Below, one piece after another: positions 33,364-41,388 of a DNA stretch of 52,649 nt. This stretch comes from a bacterium (GTDB lineage: Bacteria > Patescibacteriota > Saccharimonadia > Saccharimonadales > JACDBH01): positions 1 through 52,649 of the forward strand of contig JAKQIK010000045.1 of the NCBI GenBank assembly GCA_029557395.1, in the 5' to 3' direction. Position 1 is the first letter of the stretch, and the number at the start of each line of letters is the position of its first letter. The notes below the pieces were generated by a model that was given only the letters and a program-made list of their open reading frames with translations, had not been told where the DNA came from and searched no databases. The position numbers and the translations under genes are program-made.

Positions 33364-33590
33364 TCTCCAAGATATCCTGTTCCTTATAATCCGCAGAAAA
33401 TAAGGACCTCTCTTCTTTCAGCATCATTTATGACGCTATCTTTGGAGATCCGTGGGGTGTAAAAGGTTCTTGATGTGCTTACTGCTACAAAAAGATCCGC
33501 TTTCGCTCGGAAAGTCTTTTCACGCTAGATGTAAGCAGCAATCCACTCGGGGCACCGATAGGTACTAGCCTTTGGACTACTTACCCCGAA
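33364..33590 (-). ncRNA. Structured RNA region directly 5' of the TR
   Basis: Between VR and TR on the minus strand the RNA can fold into several domains. A three-way junction closed by TCTCCAAAGAT/ATCTTGGAGA (33438-33448 with 33364-33373) encloses a 7-bp hairpin (33420-33437) and a 6-bp hairpin (33382-33405). A nested hairpin spans 33476-33537 (TGCTTAC/GTAAGCA outside, AAAAGA/TCTTTT, then CTTTC/GAAAG). A TCGGGG/CCCCGA stem joins 33547-33552 and 33584-33589. No reading frame occupies the region. It is probably part of the TR-containing RNA that RT and Avd recognise, or a VR-adjacent targeting structure. Confidence 0.6.
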
Positions 33591-33654
33591 CCTATTGTTC
33601 GTAGGTAGTTAGATAAAAGAAAAAGAAGAAAAGAAAGGGCTAAAATTAAAGGTT

Positions 33655-35634
33655 TTACCCCACCGCGAGCCGAGCACCAAACCCATACCCGGCAACCGAG
33701 CCGTCCAGGCCCGGCTCACCACCGCCGTCCACGTAGGAGCCCGGCACACCCTGCCACCCGTCGACCGCTTGCGGCTCTAAATCAAAGTGTCTAATGTAGG
33801 TTTTATCGAAAGCACTACTGTCGTTGAGTTTATCCCCCCCGGCACGCAAGGTGTACCAGTAAGTTACTGCATCAAGCAGGCTCGGTACTCTCGCTGATAG
33901 GTTTGGTCGCTGAGCTTGACGTTCACGCAGCAAGCGTACTTGTGTTTCTACAGGCTTATTACTGATCTCACCGTCATAACGGCTTGGTATAAGGCTCAAT
34001 CGCACCGCTGATCCACCGCTGTTACCTGACCACTCTTGGTCACTATAGCGACCGCGGCGATACATTTCATCGTACACAAATGTTGCGTATGGCTGATCTT
34101 TGCCAAAGTTTTCAGCTAGCGCAACTATCTGGGCTTCACTAGCCTCAACGTTAGGCGTAGCCACCAGGTTAAAACGAGCACCGTTTTCAATCAGCTGCTC
34201 AACCAAGTAATCGTAAACCCCGTTCTCCTGCCACTCTTTATCACGCATTGCGAAAAGATGTTCAAGTTCGCTCGCGGAAATAGCTGCCTCACCCCTACGA
34301 AACAGCCTTTGCTTACCACTCAACTGATCTACTACCGTCCTGTATGCCACGTATGCACTCTGTACCTGTTCTCGAATAGCTTCAGGCAACACGCGGGCTA
34401 GCTCAGGTTTATCGCGATCACCACGCATTTGACGAATTTCATTAACACGCGGATCACGTTCGTAGCCAAAACCTTGAATTTCGCGGTCCAGCTCGTACAG
34501 GAAGCGTAGTTCCTCCGCACTTAGGTCCGCGTCAGGATTAGCTGTAATTCTTTTTTCAATCGCAGTTAAACGCTTCATATCCTCTGCTTTGCGAATATAC
34601 TCTGCGCCACCAGGCAAGTCTTTAAGCTGTTCAGCCGTAATATCTGCCATTTCTGGTTCAAGTTCCTGCGCAGCATTTACGCCACGAACCTCGGCAACCT
34701 CGCCCTGCTCCATTCGTATAGCCACCCGTGGAACGGTGTCTTTGCCGTCTTCATCGCGTGTGTAGTACACAAAAAAGTCGCCACCCCTCAACTGCATAGT
34801 TGCTGTGCTTTCACCAGCCGTACACCAACCCGTTCCGTGTCCTTGTAGTGAACCGGAAAGTCTACGGGCTGTACGTGGGTCGTCAGTCTGATTGAACTTA
34901 GTCCACGAACCTCTTGTGTCTTTTCTTAACTCTGGACTATCAGGAGTAACTTCCAATACAGCGTGAGCATAGAGTTTACCGAAATTACCACTTTTAAGGA
35001 GCTTTTGAAGTTCGGCATCGTTAGCCCCGCCATTGACCTGCTCACCCTGTATCCGTGATTTATTTAGCACATCATAAACGTAAGCTAACGCTTCACGGTT
35101 CAGTTCAGGGTAAGGCGCTGTCGTGCCACGACTACGCTTCTGAAACTCGTTTTTTTCTTTATCGAATGTCCCGAGCTTAGTAACTGATGCCCAAGTGTAA
35201 CTCTTAAACCAATCAGGGTATCCACCGTCGTCACCGCCGAGATATTCAACCCATTTACCAAGTCCAGCACGTTGATCAGCCTGTACCGCCTCAACCATTT
35301 GATGACGCATTTCAGAGGTTATTTGAATATCGCCGTGACCCTGTTCGCGAGCTATTCGGCGTTGCAATTCAAAATAACCTTCGGGTACATCCTCAGCATT
35401 AATGACGTGAGCATCTATCTGACGGTCTATGCTAGCCTGGTCGCCAGTTAAAATGCCGTCATTTACGTACTCACGGTTAGCCAAAAATCCCAGATGAGCC
35501 GAGATTTTATCAACAGGCTCATTAGGAATAGACTCGCCACCCTGACGTAAATAGCCCACTACCGCCTCAACTTCATCAGATGTGTGCATCTGTGGGTTAC
35601 GATCGTGTAGAAATGAGCTTCCTGGACTTTGCAT
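33655..35634 (-). CDS. DGR variable (target) protein
   Basis: A 659-residue protein whose last 36 residues are encoded by the VR plus one codon (VDGWQGVPGSYVDGGGEPGL...ARLAVG), consistent with the ligand-binding end of a C-type-lectin-like fold. There is no signal peptide or membrane helix, so it appears cytoplasmic or exported by another route. The middle (about residues 245-350) has a distinct domain with GHGTGWCTAGESTATMQLRG, GDFFVYYTRDE and AEVRGVNAAQELEP, which I cannot name with confidence. The N-terminal 200 residues are polar and helical. Its own promoter lies at 35688-35716. G+C is higher than in neighbouring genes. Confidence 0.9.
   Translation of the reverse strand: MQSPGSSFLHDRNPQMHTSDEVEAVVGYLRQGGESIPNEPVDKISAHLGFLANREYVNDGILTGDQASIDRQIDAHVINAEDVPEGYFELQRRIAREQGHGDIQITSEMRHQMVEAVQADQRAGLGKWVEYLGGDDGGYPDWFKSYTWASVTKLGTFDKEKNEFQKRSRGTTAPYPELNREALAYVYDVLNKSRIQGEQVNGGANDAELQKLLKSGNFGKLYAHAVLEVTPDSPELRKDTRGSWTKFNQTDDPRTARRLSGSLQGHGTGWCTAGESTATMQLRGGDFFVYYTRDEDGKDTVPRVAIRMEQGEVAEVRGVNAAQELEPEMADITAEQLKDLPGGAEYIRKAEDMKRLTAIEKRITANPDADLSAEELRFLYELDREIQGFGYERDPRVNEIRQMRGDRDKPELARVLPEAIREQVQSAYVAYRTVVDQLSGKQRLFRRGEAAISASELEHLFAMRDKEWQENGVYDYLVEQLIENGARFNLVATPNVEASEAQIVALAENFGKDQPYATFVYDEMYRRGRYSDQEWSGNSGGSAVRLSLIPSRYDGEISNKPVETQVRLLRERQAQRPNLSARVPSLLDAVTYWYTLRAGGDKLNDSSAFDKTYIRHFDLEPQAVDGWQGVPGSYVDGGGEPGLDGSVAGYGFGARLAVG
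33661..33767 (-). repeat. DGR variable repeat (VR)
   Basis: The 107-bp 3' end of the target gene, matching the TR except at 24 positions. Of the 23 changed adenines, 19 read G and four read T; none reads C. Sixteen codons differ, 15 of them in the stretch of about 85 bp nearest the TAA. The invariant GC-rich end CTCGGCTCGCGGTG would act as the initiation-of-mutagenic-homing sequence. Confidence 0.95.
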
Positions 35635-35687
35635 AGTAATTTCTTATTGTAGCGTTAGGTTTTTATTTTTGTTATCTAACTAGCTAC

Positions 35688-35716
35688 ATACTATCATATT
35701 TTAAGGTGCGTGTCAA
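35688..35716 (-). promoter_or_regulatory. Promoter of the DGR target gene
   Basis: On the minus strand TTGACA (35711-35716), 17 bp, TAGTAT (35688-35693). The transcript would start near 35681 and carry a leader of about 47 nt to the ATG at 35634. Confidence 0.65.
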
Positions 35717-35783
35717 TCTCTCGCTCTCTGTTGGGCAAGCTGATAATCTAAACTTATGAAAAATGCTTTATTGTAAGCGTCGA

Positions 35784-36347
35784 CTACTGGAGGTTTACCT
35801 TTACACCACCTGAGAAGGAACTATCGTGTAGTTCAGCAGTGGTAATCTTTGCACCAGCAGGTACATCAAACAAAATGTCACCTTTTACGCTGTTACCTGG
35901 ATTTATTTGGTCAAACCAAGTACTACCCGAATTGCCTGATGATGCATAGATGGTAGCTGTATCATCGGCAGCAAACTGTTGACCCTCAGCGTTTAATAGC
36001 TTTTGATCGCTTGATAAGAGGCTTTGAGCCTCATCACCTATGTTCTTAATGCTAAGGCTAAGACGACAAAACTCACCCTGTGCTTTTTCGTTTAAGTACT
36101 GGTCTCCTACTGATTTCTCACCACATTTAATGCTGGCTACAGTAAATTCAAACTTGCCATCACGTGCCGGTTCGCCAATTTTAGCCGTTGTTGCTTTTTC
36201 TTCGGTCTTCTCAGACGCATTATTATTTCCACTGTTGCTCTGGTTTGAGGTGGTGCTAGAACCGCCACCCGCTGCACCTATAATGCCCCCAACTACTAAC
36301 AACGCTAGAATTGCTGTTATTATCTTGTGTTTTTTGAACCAATTCAC
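35784..36347 (-). CDS. Membrane-anchored DUF4352-type protein
   Basis: A 187-residue protein with one N-terminal transmembrane helix (IITAILALLVVGGIIGAAGG), a Ser/Asn/Thr/Lys linker of about 35 residues, and a C-terminal Ig-like DUF4352 domain (DGKFEFTVASIKCGEK ... LSLSIKNIGDEAQSLLSSDQKL ... VKGDILFDVPAG) with one cysteine pair. Such proteins are common on mobile elements and cell surfaces, with no defined activity. It is divergent from the XRE gene and shares its control region. Confidence 0.8.
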   Translation of the reverse strand: MNWFKKHKIITAILALLVVGGIIGAAGGGSSTTSNQSNSGNNNASEKTEEKATTAKIGEPARDGKFEFTVASIKCGEKSVGDQYLNEKAQGEFCRLSLSIKNIGDEAQSLLSSDQKLLNAEGQQFAADDTATIYASSGNSGSTWFDQINPGNSVKGDILFDVPAGAKITTAELHDSSFSGGVKVNLQ

Positions 36348-36406
36348 TTATAAACTCCTTGTTTAAGTTATCTCTATAAAAATTTATCATATATTATCAA
36401 CAAAAT

Positions 36407-36435
36407 AAACAGTTAGTTTATGTAACTATCTGTTT
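36407..36435 (+). promoter_or_regulatory. Palindromic operator between the XRE gene and the DUF4352 gene
   Basis: A 29-bp inverted repeat: AAACAGTTAGTT (36407-36418), a 5-bp centre, then AACTATCTGTTT (36424-36435), with 11 of 12 positions complementary. It lies 21 bp before the XRE start and 60 bp before the divergent gene, a good place for autoregulation. Confidence 0.7.
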
Positions 36436-36455
36436 ATTATTTCTACGCTTAGTGT

Positions 36456-36683
36456 ATGACAGGTACACGTGATCAAAAGTTAATGAAAGCATTTGGTAGA
36501 AGGGTTGCTGAGGTTCGCAAGAGCCGTGGAGTTACGCAACAAGAACTTGCAGAACGTATCAATATGAGCGTAGTTGCAATAGCCTATATAGAGACCGGTA
36601 AACGATGGGCGCGGCTTAGTACACTTAGCAAAATTGCAAAAACACTAAAAGTGAACATAAGCGACCTTTTTCAGGGACTTTAA
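36456..36683 (+). CDS. XRE-family helix-turn-helix regulator
   Basis: A 75-residue single-domain regulator with a Cro/C1-type helix-turn-helix (VTQQELAERINMSVVAIAYIE) and the usual ending LSKIAKTLKVNISDLFQGL. It probably binds the palindrome at 36407-36435 and controls the lysogeny-like state of the element or the divergent gene. There is no ribosome-binding site near the ATG. A weak hairpin (GGGG-GCTA-CCCC) follows at about 36717. Confidence 0.88.
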   Translation: MTGTRDQKLMKAFGRRVAEVRKSRGVTQQELAERINMSVVAIAYIETGKRWARLSTLSKIAKTLKVNISDLFQGL

Positions 36684-36919
36684 AAACTAATTTTATATGG
36701 ATTTTAAAAGTCATAGCGGGGGCTACCCCTGTTAATTCTCAGAAAAAAGACTCCGCTGTATCAATGCCGAATTTTTTCGGGAGCAAAATGACCAAGCATT
36801 TTTTTGCCTAGTGATATATTGCGCTAGCGTTACTTTATCGATGAGGCAACCAGTAGATGTACTAGTTTTTGATATAATTATAAGTAGGTACAAAGATTAT
36901 ATGAAAATGAGGCTTAGCA
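36684..36919 (+). other. Control region before the element's plus-strand operon
   Basis: 236 bp without a gene. It contains a GGGG/CCCC hairpin, hairpin-like words ending in A/T tracts, a TATAAT box near 36875 that could start the operon, and the 13-bp word TACCCCTGTTAAT (36724-36736), which recurs at 38426-38438 after the next gene. Confidence 0.45.
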
Positions 36920-38377
36920 GTGTCAAACGAGGGGAAAAATGAGAATGTAAATCAAGGTCAGACAAAATATGATCTTGATTTAGATGCCCCCACAGAAAAG
37001 AAAACTGAAGTAGAGCCTAAAACTGTTGAGCTAACTGTTGTTAAGCGAGCGCGTGAACAAGCAACAAAACAGCAAAAAGACGTCCAGGAAACTCTGAATG
37101 AACGCCTGAGAACTAGTGGAGCTTTTGCAGCCGTAGTTAAAGTTAATTCGGTTCAGGGTAGCCTTGCAAAAGCACTTGGCTTTCAAAGTAACATAAATCA
37201 GGTCTTTAAGAGTGTTGGCGCGGCATTTCAAGCTACGCAACCCGCTCTTCAACTCGCTCAACAAATGGCAGAGGCTCACAAGAGTATTACTAGGACAATG
37301 CAGCCGATGCTTGAAACAATGCGACGGCTTGGTGAGAAGATCCAAAAAATGTTCGAGGCACTGAGAAAATCTCTTCCCTCCTTCTCTAGCATCTTCAAAA
37401 AAATTGGGTCAGGGATTACCAGCCGTATCGCCCCATTAGTACAGACAGTTATCTCAAAGTTTGCCAATTTTAAACCGCCGCCAATCACCAACTTCCTAAA
37501 ACAATGCGTCGAGCAGATCAGCAAATTCACACGTACAGTTTTTGGTCATATTGACTTCGGCAAGATATTCCAGCCTCTTGCTGACTTTTTTAAGCTACTC
37601 TCAAAAAGCAACTTCTATCTAGTCGTAAAAGCGTCTGAAGGCGACTCCATAGCGTCATATCAATTAGCTAAGATGTGGTGGAAGCTTGGACGTGAATATT
37701 ATAGGCTTGAACGATTACAGGGTCGTGAGCCAACCGAGGATGAGTTCGAGCATATTATTCAAACTACTTGCCTAGAGATTTTAAGAGAAAATGAACACAA
37801 AAGTATGGGTTGGGGATTAAAAGCAGCTCAGACGGTCTTTTATAGTCTGGTGCATCACTTAATGGCACAGTACATCCTCATTAACGACAATAAAGCTGCA
37901 TCCGAATGGGTTGAATTTAACGTCTATATTGATGAGAAGAATAACAAAGAATATCTGTTCCTGGGTACTATTGCTCGGCAAGTTGGCATATCTGACCAGA
38001 CACTGCGAAACTGGATTAGGTCCGGTGAATTAGAAGTCATTAAAACTTCGTTCTACTCGAAACTACGCAGCTCAAAAGCAACTGCATTTCTTATTCCATA
38101 TCGAGAAGGAATAGTTACTGAATTGAATAAAATAAAAGCTGAGAAACAGATGGCACAACGCCATCAGAGAGATGATCTTTATACCGTATCTCAAGTTGCT
38201 AATGTTATAGGAGTTAGCACCAAAACACTTAAGCGATGGGATGCAAGAGGCATTTTAGTACCTAGGCGCATAAAAACAATCCGTTATTATACTACTGAGC
38301 AAGTAAAGACCATCCCTACCATCCTGGAACAAAATAATAGCCCGAGAACTATTGAACTGAGACAACGCTTCGCGTAG
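36920..38377 (+). CDS. Element protein with two C-terminal MerR/excisionase-like HTH domains
   Basis: A 485-residue protein of unknown family. The N-terminal 45 residues are acidic and disordered; a long helical region follows (about residues 45-220), rich in Gln, Lys and Phe. The middle (FYLVVKASEGDSIASYQLAKMWW...) is also helical. Two helix-turn-helix motifs follow: LFLGTIARQVGISDQTLRNWI near residue 345 and LYTVSQVANVIGVSTKTLKRW near residue 415. A tandem pair suggests binding to paired DNA sites, such as a replication origin or att arms (inference). The start is a GTG with a GAGG ribosome-binding site. A terminator follows. Confidence 0.75.
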   Translation: MSNEGKNENVNQGQTKYDLDLDAPTEKKTEVEPKTVELTVVKRAREQATKQQKDVQETLNERLRTSGAFAAVVKVNSVQGSLAKALGFQSNINQVFKSVGAAFQATQPALQLAQQMAEAHKSITRTMQPMLETMRRLGEKIQKMFEALRKSLPSFSSIFKKIGSGITSRIAPLVQTVISKFANFKPPPITNFLKQCVEQISKFTRTVFGHIDFGKIFQPLADFFKLLSKSNFYLVVKASEGDSIASYQLAKMWWKLGREYYRLERLQGREPTEDEFEHIIQTTCLEILRENEHKSMGWGLKAAQTVFYSLVHHLMAQYILINDNKAASEWVEFNVYIDEKNNKEYLFLGTIARQVGISDQTLRNWIRSGELEVIKTSFYSKLRSSKATAFLIPYREGIVTELNKIKAEKQMAQRHQRDDLYTVSQVANVIGVSTKTLKRWDARGILVPRRIKTIRYYTTEQVKTIPTILEQNNSPRTIELRQRFA

Positions 38378-38398
38378 TTAACTTTTTTATTACCACAT

Positions 38399-38422
38399 AA
38401 GCCCGGAGCACCGGGCTTTTTA
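38399..38422 (+). terminator. Rho-independent terminator
   Basis: AAGCCCGG-AGCA-CCGGGCTT followed by a T-run, 22 bp after the stop of the twin-HTH gene. Confidence 0.85.
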
Positions 38423-38495
38423 AGTTACCCCTGTTAATCCCAATGTCCTGGGCTTTTTTGGCTTATTACAAGTGAAAACACTATGGAGAAATTAA

Positions 38496-38738
38496 ATGAA
38501 CGATGACGATCAATACTTTGAGACAACAGACCTTGGGCTGAGTACCACCATTGTAACACTTGGCTTTCGCCTTCACTCCCTAGACAGAAGTAACCCAAGC
38601 AGGGTGAAGTTTGTCTTTCGCAGAGAAGACAAGCTAGAAGATATCGTAAGAGCCTACTGGCAGAAGGAATTATCCGTTGAACCACTCGGCTACTTTAACA
38701 ACGTCAAGTTAATGAAGAACAGGATTTATTCGAGGTAA
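38496..38738 (+). CDS. DUF5659-type small protein
   Basis: An 80-residue protein matching the DUF5659 pattern: FETTDLGLSTTIVTLGFRLH, then SNPSRVKFVFRRED, then IVRAYWQKELSVEP and LKxxKNRIY-like ending. These small proteins are frequent in candidate-phyla genomes near mobile DNA; their role is unknown. A GGAGAA ribosome-binding site precedes the ATG. It opens an operon that runs without large gaps to the integrase. Confidence 0.75.
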   Translation: MNDDDQYFETTDLGLSTTIVTLGFRLHSLDRSNPSRVKFVFRREDKLEDIVRAYWQKELSVEPLGYFNNVKLMKNRIYSR

Positions 38739-38743
38739 CGACT

Positions 38744-40120
38744 ATGACAATGAAGCAAAATGATAATGAAAATGAAGAACAACAAAAAACTGTAGAGACG
38801 GTTAACCTTGATAGCGCACCACGTATTCTAGCGGTCCCAACACCAGATAAAACCGTCTCGTTCAGTGAATGGCGAGGCGTTATAAATGACAACTTCCCCG
38901 ATCTGCTATTTGCTGCTGAAATTGGCTTGTCGATTATCGCACAGATACTCATAAAAGATGTTACAAATCCCTTTGCTCTGGTGCTAGTTGATGTCCCCTC
39001 GGCAGGTAAAACCATCACTATCAACTTTTTTTCGGAGATCGAGGGGCTTACCTACGCAACAGATAAATTTACGCCTGCGTCGTTTGTTTCAAATGCTGCC
39101 AATGTCAAAAAAGAAAAGCTAAGAGAAGTCGATTTACTGCCACGACTACAATACAAACTGTTCCTTATCAGAGACTTGGCGACACTATTTTCAAAGCGTG
39201 ACGACGACTTAAATGAGTGTCTAGGAATTTTAACTCGCGTGCTTGACGGCGAAGGCTTCAACACCGATAGCGGCATTCACGGACAGCGTCAATATGTTGG
39301 CGAGTATCTCTTTATGGTTCTGGCAGCTTCTACCCCCATTCCACCTCGGGTATGGAAAATGATGGGCAACCTTGGGTCAAGGCTGTTCTTCCTTAATATG
39401 AACTCCAAAGACAAGTCTGAGGACGAACTTGCCGAACAGCTTGGCTCTACAGCCTATAAGACCAAAGAAAAAGCCTGTAAAACCGTTACTAAACAGCTAC
39501 TTGAAACGCTCTGGTCTAAATACCCAGAGGGTCTGGATTGGGATAACACCCAGGATGAGCGCGATCTGAAGCTTATCATTGCGCGTTGCGCTCGTCTCCT
39601 AGCTTGTCTGCGAGGTGTTATTAACCTTTGGAAAGATCGGGGTGAAGATGGCACAGAGTACAGCTATACTACGCCAACCGTTGAAAAGCCGGACCGTATT
39701 AACCAACTTTTTTACAACCTATGCCGAGGACACGCTTTGGTTAACGGAAGAACACAGCTAACAAGAGATGATGTGCGCCTAGCAATCGAGCTAGCCATAG
39801 ATAGCGCTCCTACAGTCAGAACTCGCCTTTTCCGGGCATTACTCGAACTAGGCGGTGAAATCTGCACTACGGCAGTAGAGGCGATCCTTAACTGCTCTAA
39901 GCCGACTGCATTAAAAGAAATGGAGTCACTCAAAATACTTGGTCTTTGCACTATCAGCCAAGAGAGCCAAGGACGAGTTGGCGAACCTGAAAAGATTATG
40001 AAATTGGACAGTAGTTTTGATTGGTTTCTGAGTGATGAATGTAAGGCAATCCGCAACTCAGATGCTCCAACAACCAATAAAGAAAATCTGACGTTGTGGA
40101 AGGAGGAAGCTATGACCTGA
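38744..40120 (+). CDS. P-loop ATPase with C-terminal winged helix, possible replication helicase
   Basis: A 458-residue protein. A P-loop is visible as VDVPSAGKTITINFF near residue 90, a hydrophobic strand ending in Asp (LFLIRDLATLF) may be Walker B, and VLAASTPIPPRVWKMMGNLGSRLFFL resembles sensor and arginine-finger segments of AAA+ proteins. The C-terminus (GGEICTTAVEAILNCSKPTALKEMESL) looks like a winged helix. This layout fits replication helicases or origin-binding ATPases of plasmids and phages, but the exact family is not recognised. It starts 5 nt after the DUF5659 stop. Confidence 0.7.
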   Translation: MTMKQNDNENEEQQKTVETVNLDSAPRILAVPTPDKTVSFSEWRGVINDNFPDLLFAAEIGLSIIAQILIKDVTNPFALVLVDVPSAGKTITINFFSEIEGLTYATDKFTPASFVSNAANVKKEKLREVDLLPRLQYKLFLIRDLATLFSKRDDDLNECLGILTRVLDGEGFNTDSGIHGQRQYVGEYLFMVLAASTPIPPRVWKMMGNLGSRLFFLNMNSKDKSEDELAEQLGSTAYKTKEKACKTVTKQLLETLWSKYPEGLDWDNTQDERDLKLIIARCARLLACLRGVINLWKDRGEDGTEYSYTTPTVEKPDRINQLFYNLCRGHALVNGRTQLTRDDVRLAIELAIDSAPTVRTRLFRALLELGGEICTTAVEAILNCSKPTALKEMESLKILGLCTISQESQGRVGEPEKIMKLDSSFDWFLSDECKAIRNSDAPTTNKENLTLWKEEAMT

Positions 40121-40169
40121 TAAGCCAATCCCTAAACAAGCTATATAGATTAAATGAGGAGAAATGATT

Positions 40170-40373
40170 ATGGATACTAAATGTAAAGGAATAGATACTT
40201 ACGGTGATTTTTGTGAAGCACTACATAAAGCAGTTTTCGGTGACAAATGCGTATTCTGCCCAAAGAAACGTTATAGCAAGAAAACTGTCTGTAAAACGTG
40301 CTATGACAGCTGTCCGAATAAAAAGCCTGTCTACGACGAAGTTGCCGTTCGCGTCAAAATTCGGAGGAGTTAA
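40170..40373 (+). CDS. Small zinc-ribbon protein
   Basis: A 67-residue protein with eight cysteines, including CVFC and CKTCYDSC arranged as a treble-clef or zinc ribbon, and a basic C-terminus. The ATG at 40170 has ideal spacing to GAGGAG; an ATG at 40164 is too close to it. No family was recognised. It is the third gene of the element operon. Confidence 0.7.
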   Translation: MDTKCKGIDTYGDFCEALHKAVFGDKCVFCPKKRYSKKTVCKTCYDSCPNKKPVYDEVAVRVKIRRS

Positions 40374-40376
40374 GTT

Positions 40377-40751
40377 ATGAGCCACGACGCAATAGATCAG
40401 GCTATAGATATCTTAGAAAAGAACAGCGAAGCTTCAGATAGAAACCAAGGTCAACGGCGCGGGAAATACTATGACGACGAGAAGGATCAGCCACAACACT
40501 TCTCTTGGGTTCATATAGACGTAGAAGCCCCTAACTGCTGTACGGATACTTCAAGCTGCATTATGTACGGTGATGCCGAGGAAATGCAGCAACAGTTCTT
40601 AGACTATGCACGTCATATGGTTACACCGGATCTGCTACAGATGATAAGGGATAGAAAACTTGTGCATATCACGCTTCGCATTGGACCGCGATCATTAAGT
40701 GGTGTTGACCTGAATGATGACTACGGGATCGAGGTGAAATATGAGCAATAA
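40377..40751 (+). CDS. Hypothetical element protein
   Basis: A 124-residue acidic protein without membrane segments or known motifs. The central part (FSWVHIDVEAPNCCTDTSSC) has three close cysteines. A strong Shine-Dalgarno (GGAGGAG) overlaps the previous gene's end. Its last 11 bp overlap the next gene. Confidence 0.65.
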   Translation: MSHDAIDQAIDILEKNSEASDRNQGQRRGKYYDDEKDQPQHFSWVHIDVEAPNCCTDTSSCIMYGDAEEMQQQFLDYARHMVTPDLLQMIRDRKLVHITLRIGPRSLSGVDLNDDYGIEVKYEQ

Positions 40752-41388
40752 CAAACCGAGTAAAAAGAACGGCAAGAAATTAGCTAAAGAGTTCACTCCC
40801 GATGAAGTTAAGCGGATGCTCAAAAATGTTGAAATTGAGATTGACCCCGCTGCCCTACTGAAAAAATCAGCTGATATGTGGAACGAGTACGAAGCAAGTA
40901 GTCCAGCTAAGAAAAAGGCATTGGTTGACGATCTTAACAAGAAGCTAGAGCAAGCTTCAGCTATAGTCACACTGGAAAACCACTACCTTTTAGCCGAGAC
41001 ACTTGATAGCAAAAAGTACAGAACCTTCTTAATCGAAGTTACCGATCAGCTCATAGCAGAATATGAATGTAAGACCACTTCAGAGAAGATGTTGGCGCAA
41101 ACAGCCGGTTGGGCGTATTGCCGGATGATCGAGTATGGTTACAAGCTCAATTCGATTACTAGAATAGACTTTCTAAGTAGCGAGAAGAATGGTTACTACT
41201 CTGTGCTGAGCAAGGAAGTAGACAGATGCGCCAGGCAGTACTTATCGGCTATTAATACCCTTAAGCACTTCAAGCAACCAGCATTAAAGGTGTCTTTTAA
41301 AGCTAACAATGCCTTCGTAGCCCAGAACCAACAAATCAACTCAAAGACTAAAGATAAGTCCGAGGCACAAAACAATGTCGGGCAATGA
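40741..41388 (+). CDS. Hypothetical helical element protein
   Basis: A 215-residue, mostly helical, highly charged protein with a Lys-rich N-terminus (NNKPSKKNGKKLAKEFT). No transmembrane segment and no recognised domain. A GAGGTG ribosome-binding site lies inside the preceding gene, and the two reading frames overlap by 11 bp. Its end overlaps the following gene by 14 bp, so translation is probably coupled along the operon. Confidence 0.65.
   Translation: MSNNKPSKKNGKKLAKEFTPDEVKRMLKNVEIEIDPAALLKKSADMWNEYEASSPAKKKALVDDLNKKLEQASAIVTLENHYLLAETLDSKKYRTFLIEVTDQLIAEYECKTTSEKMLAQTAGWAYCRMIEYGYKLNSITRIDFLSSEKNGYYSVLSKEVDRCARQYLSAINTLKHFKQPALKVSFKANNAFVAQNQQINSKTKDKSEAQNNVGQ

Noticed and set aside
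39712..40128. 138-codon minus-strand frame opposite the ATPase gene
   Set aside because: It is antisense to a gene with clear motifs in an operon and shows a shadow-like, Ser/Leu-rich composition.
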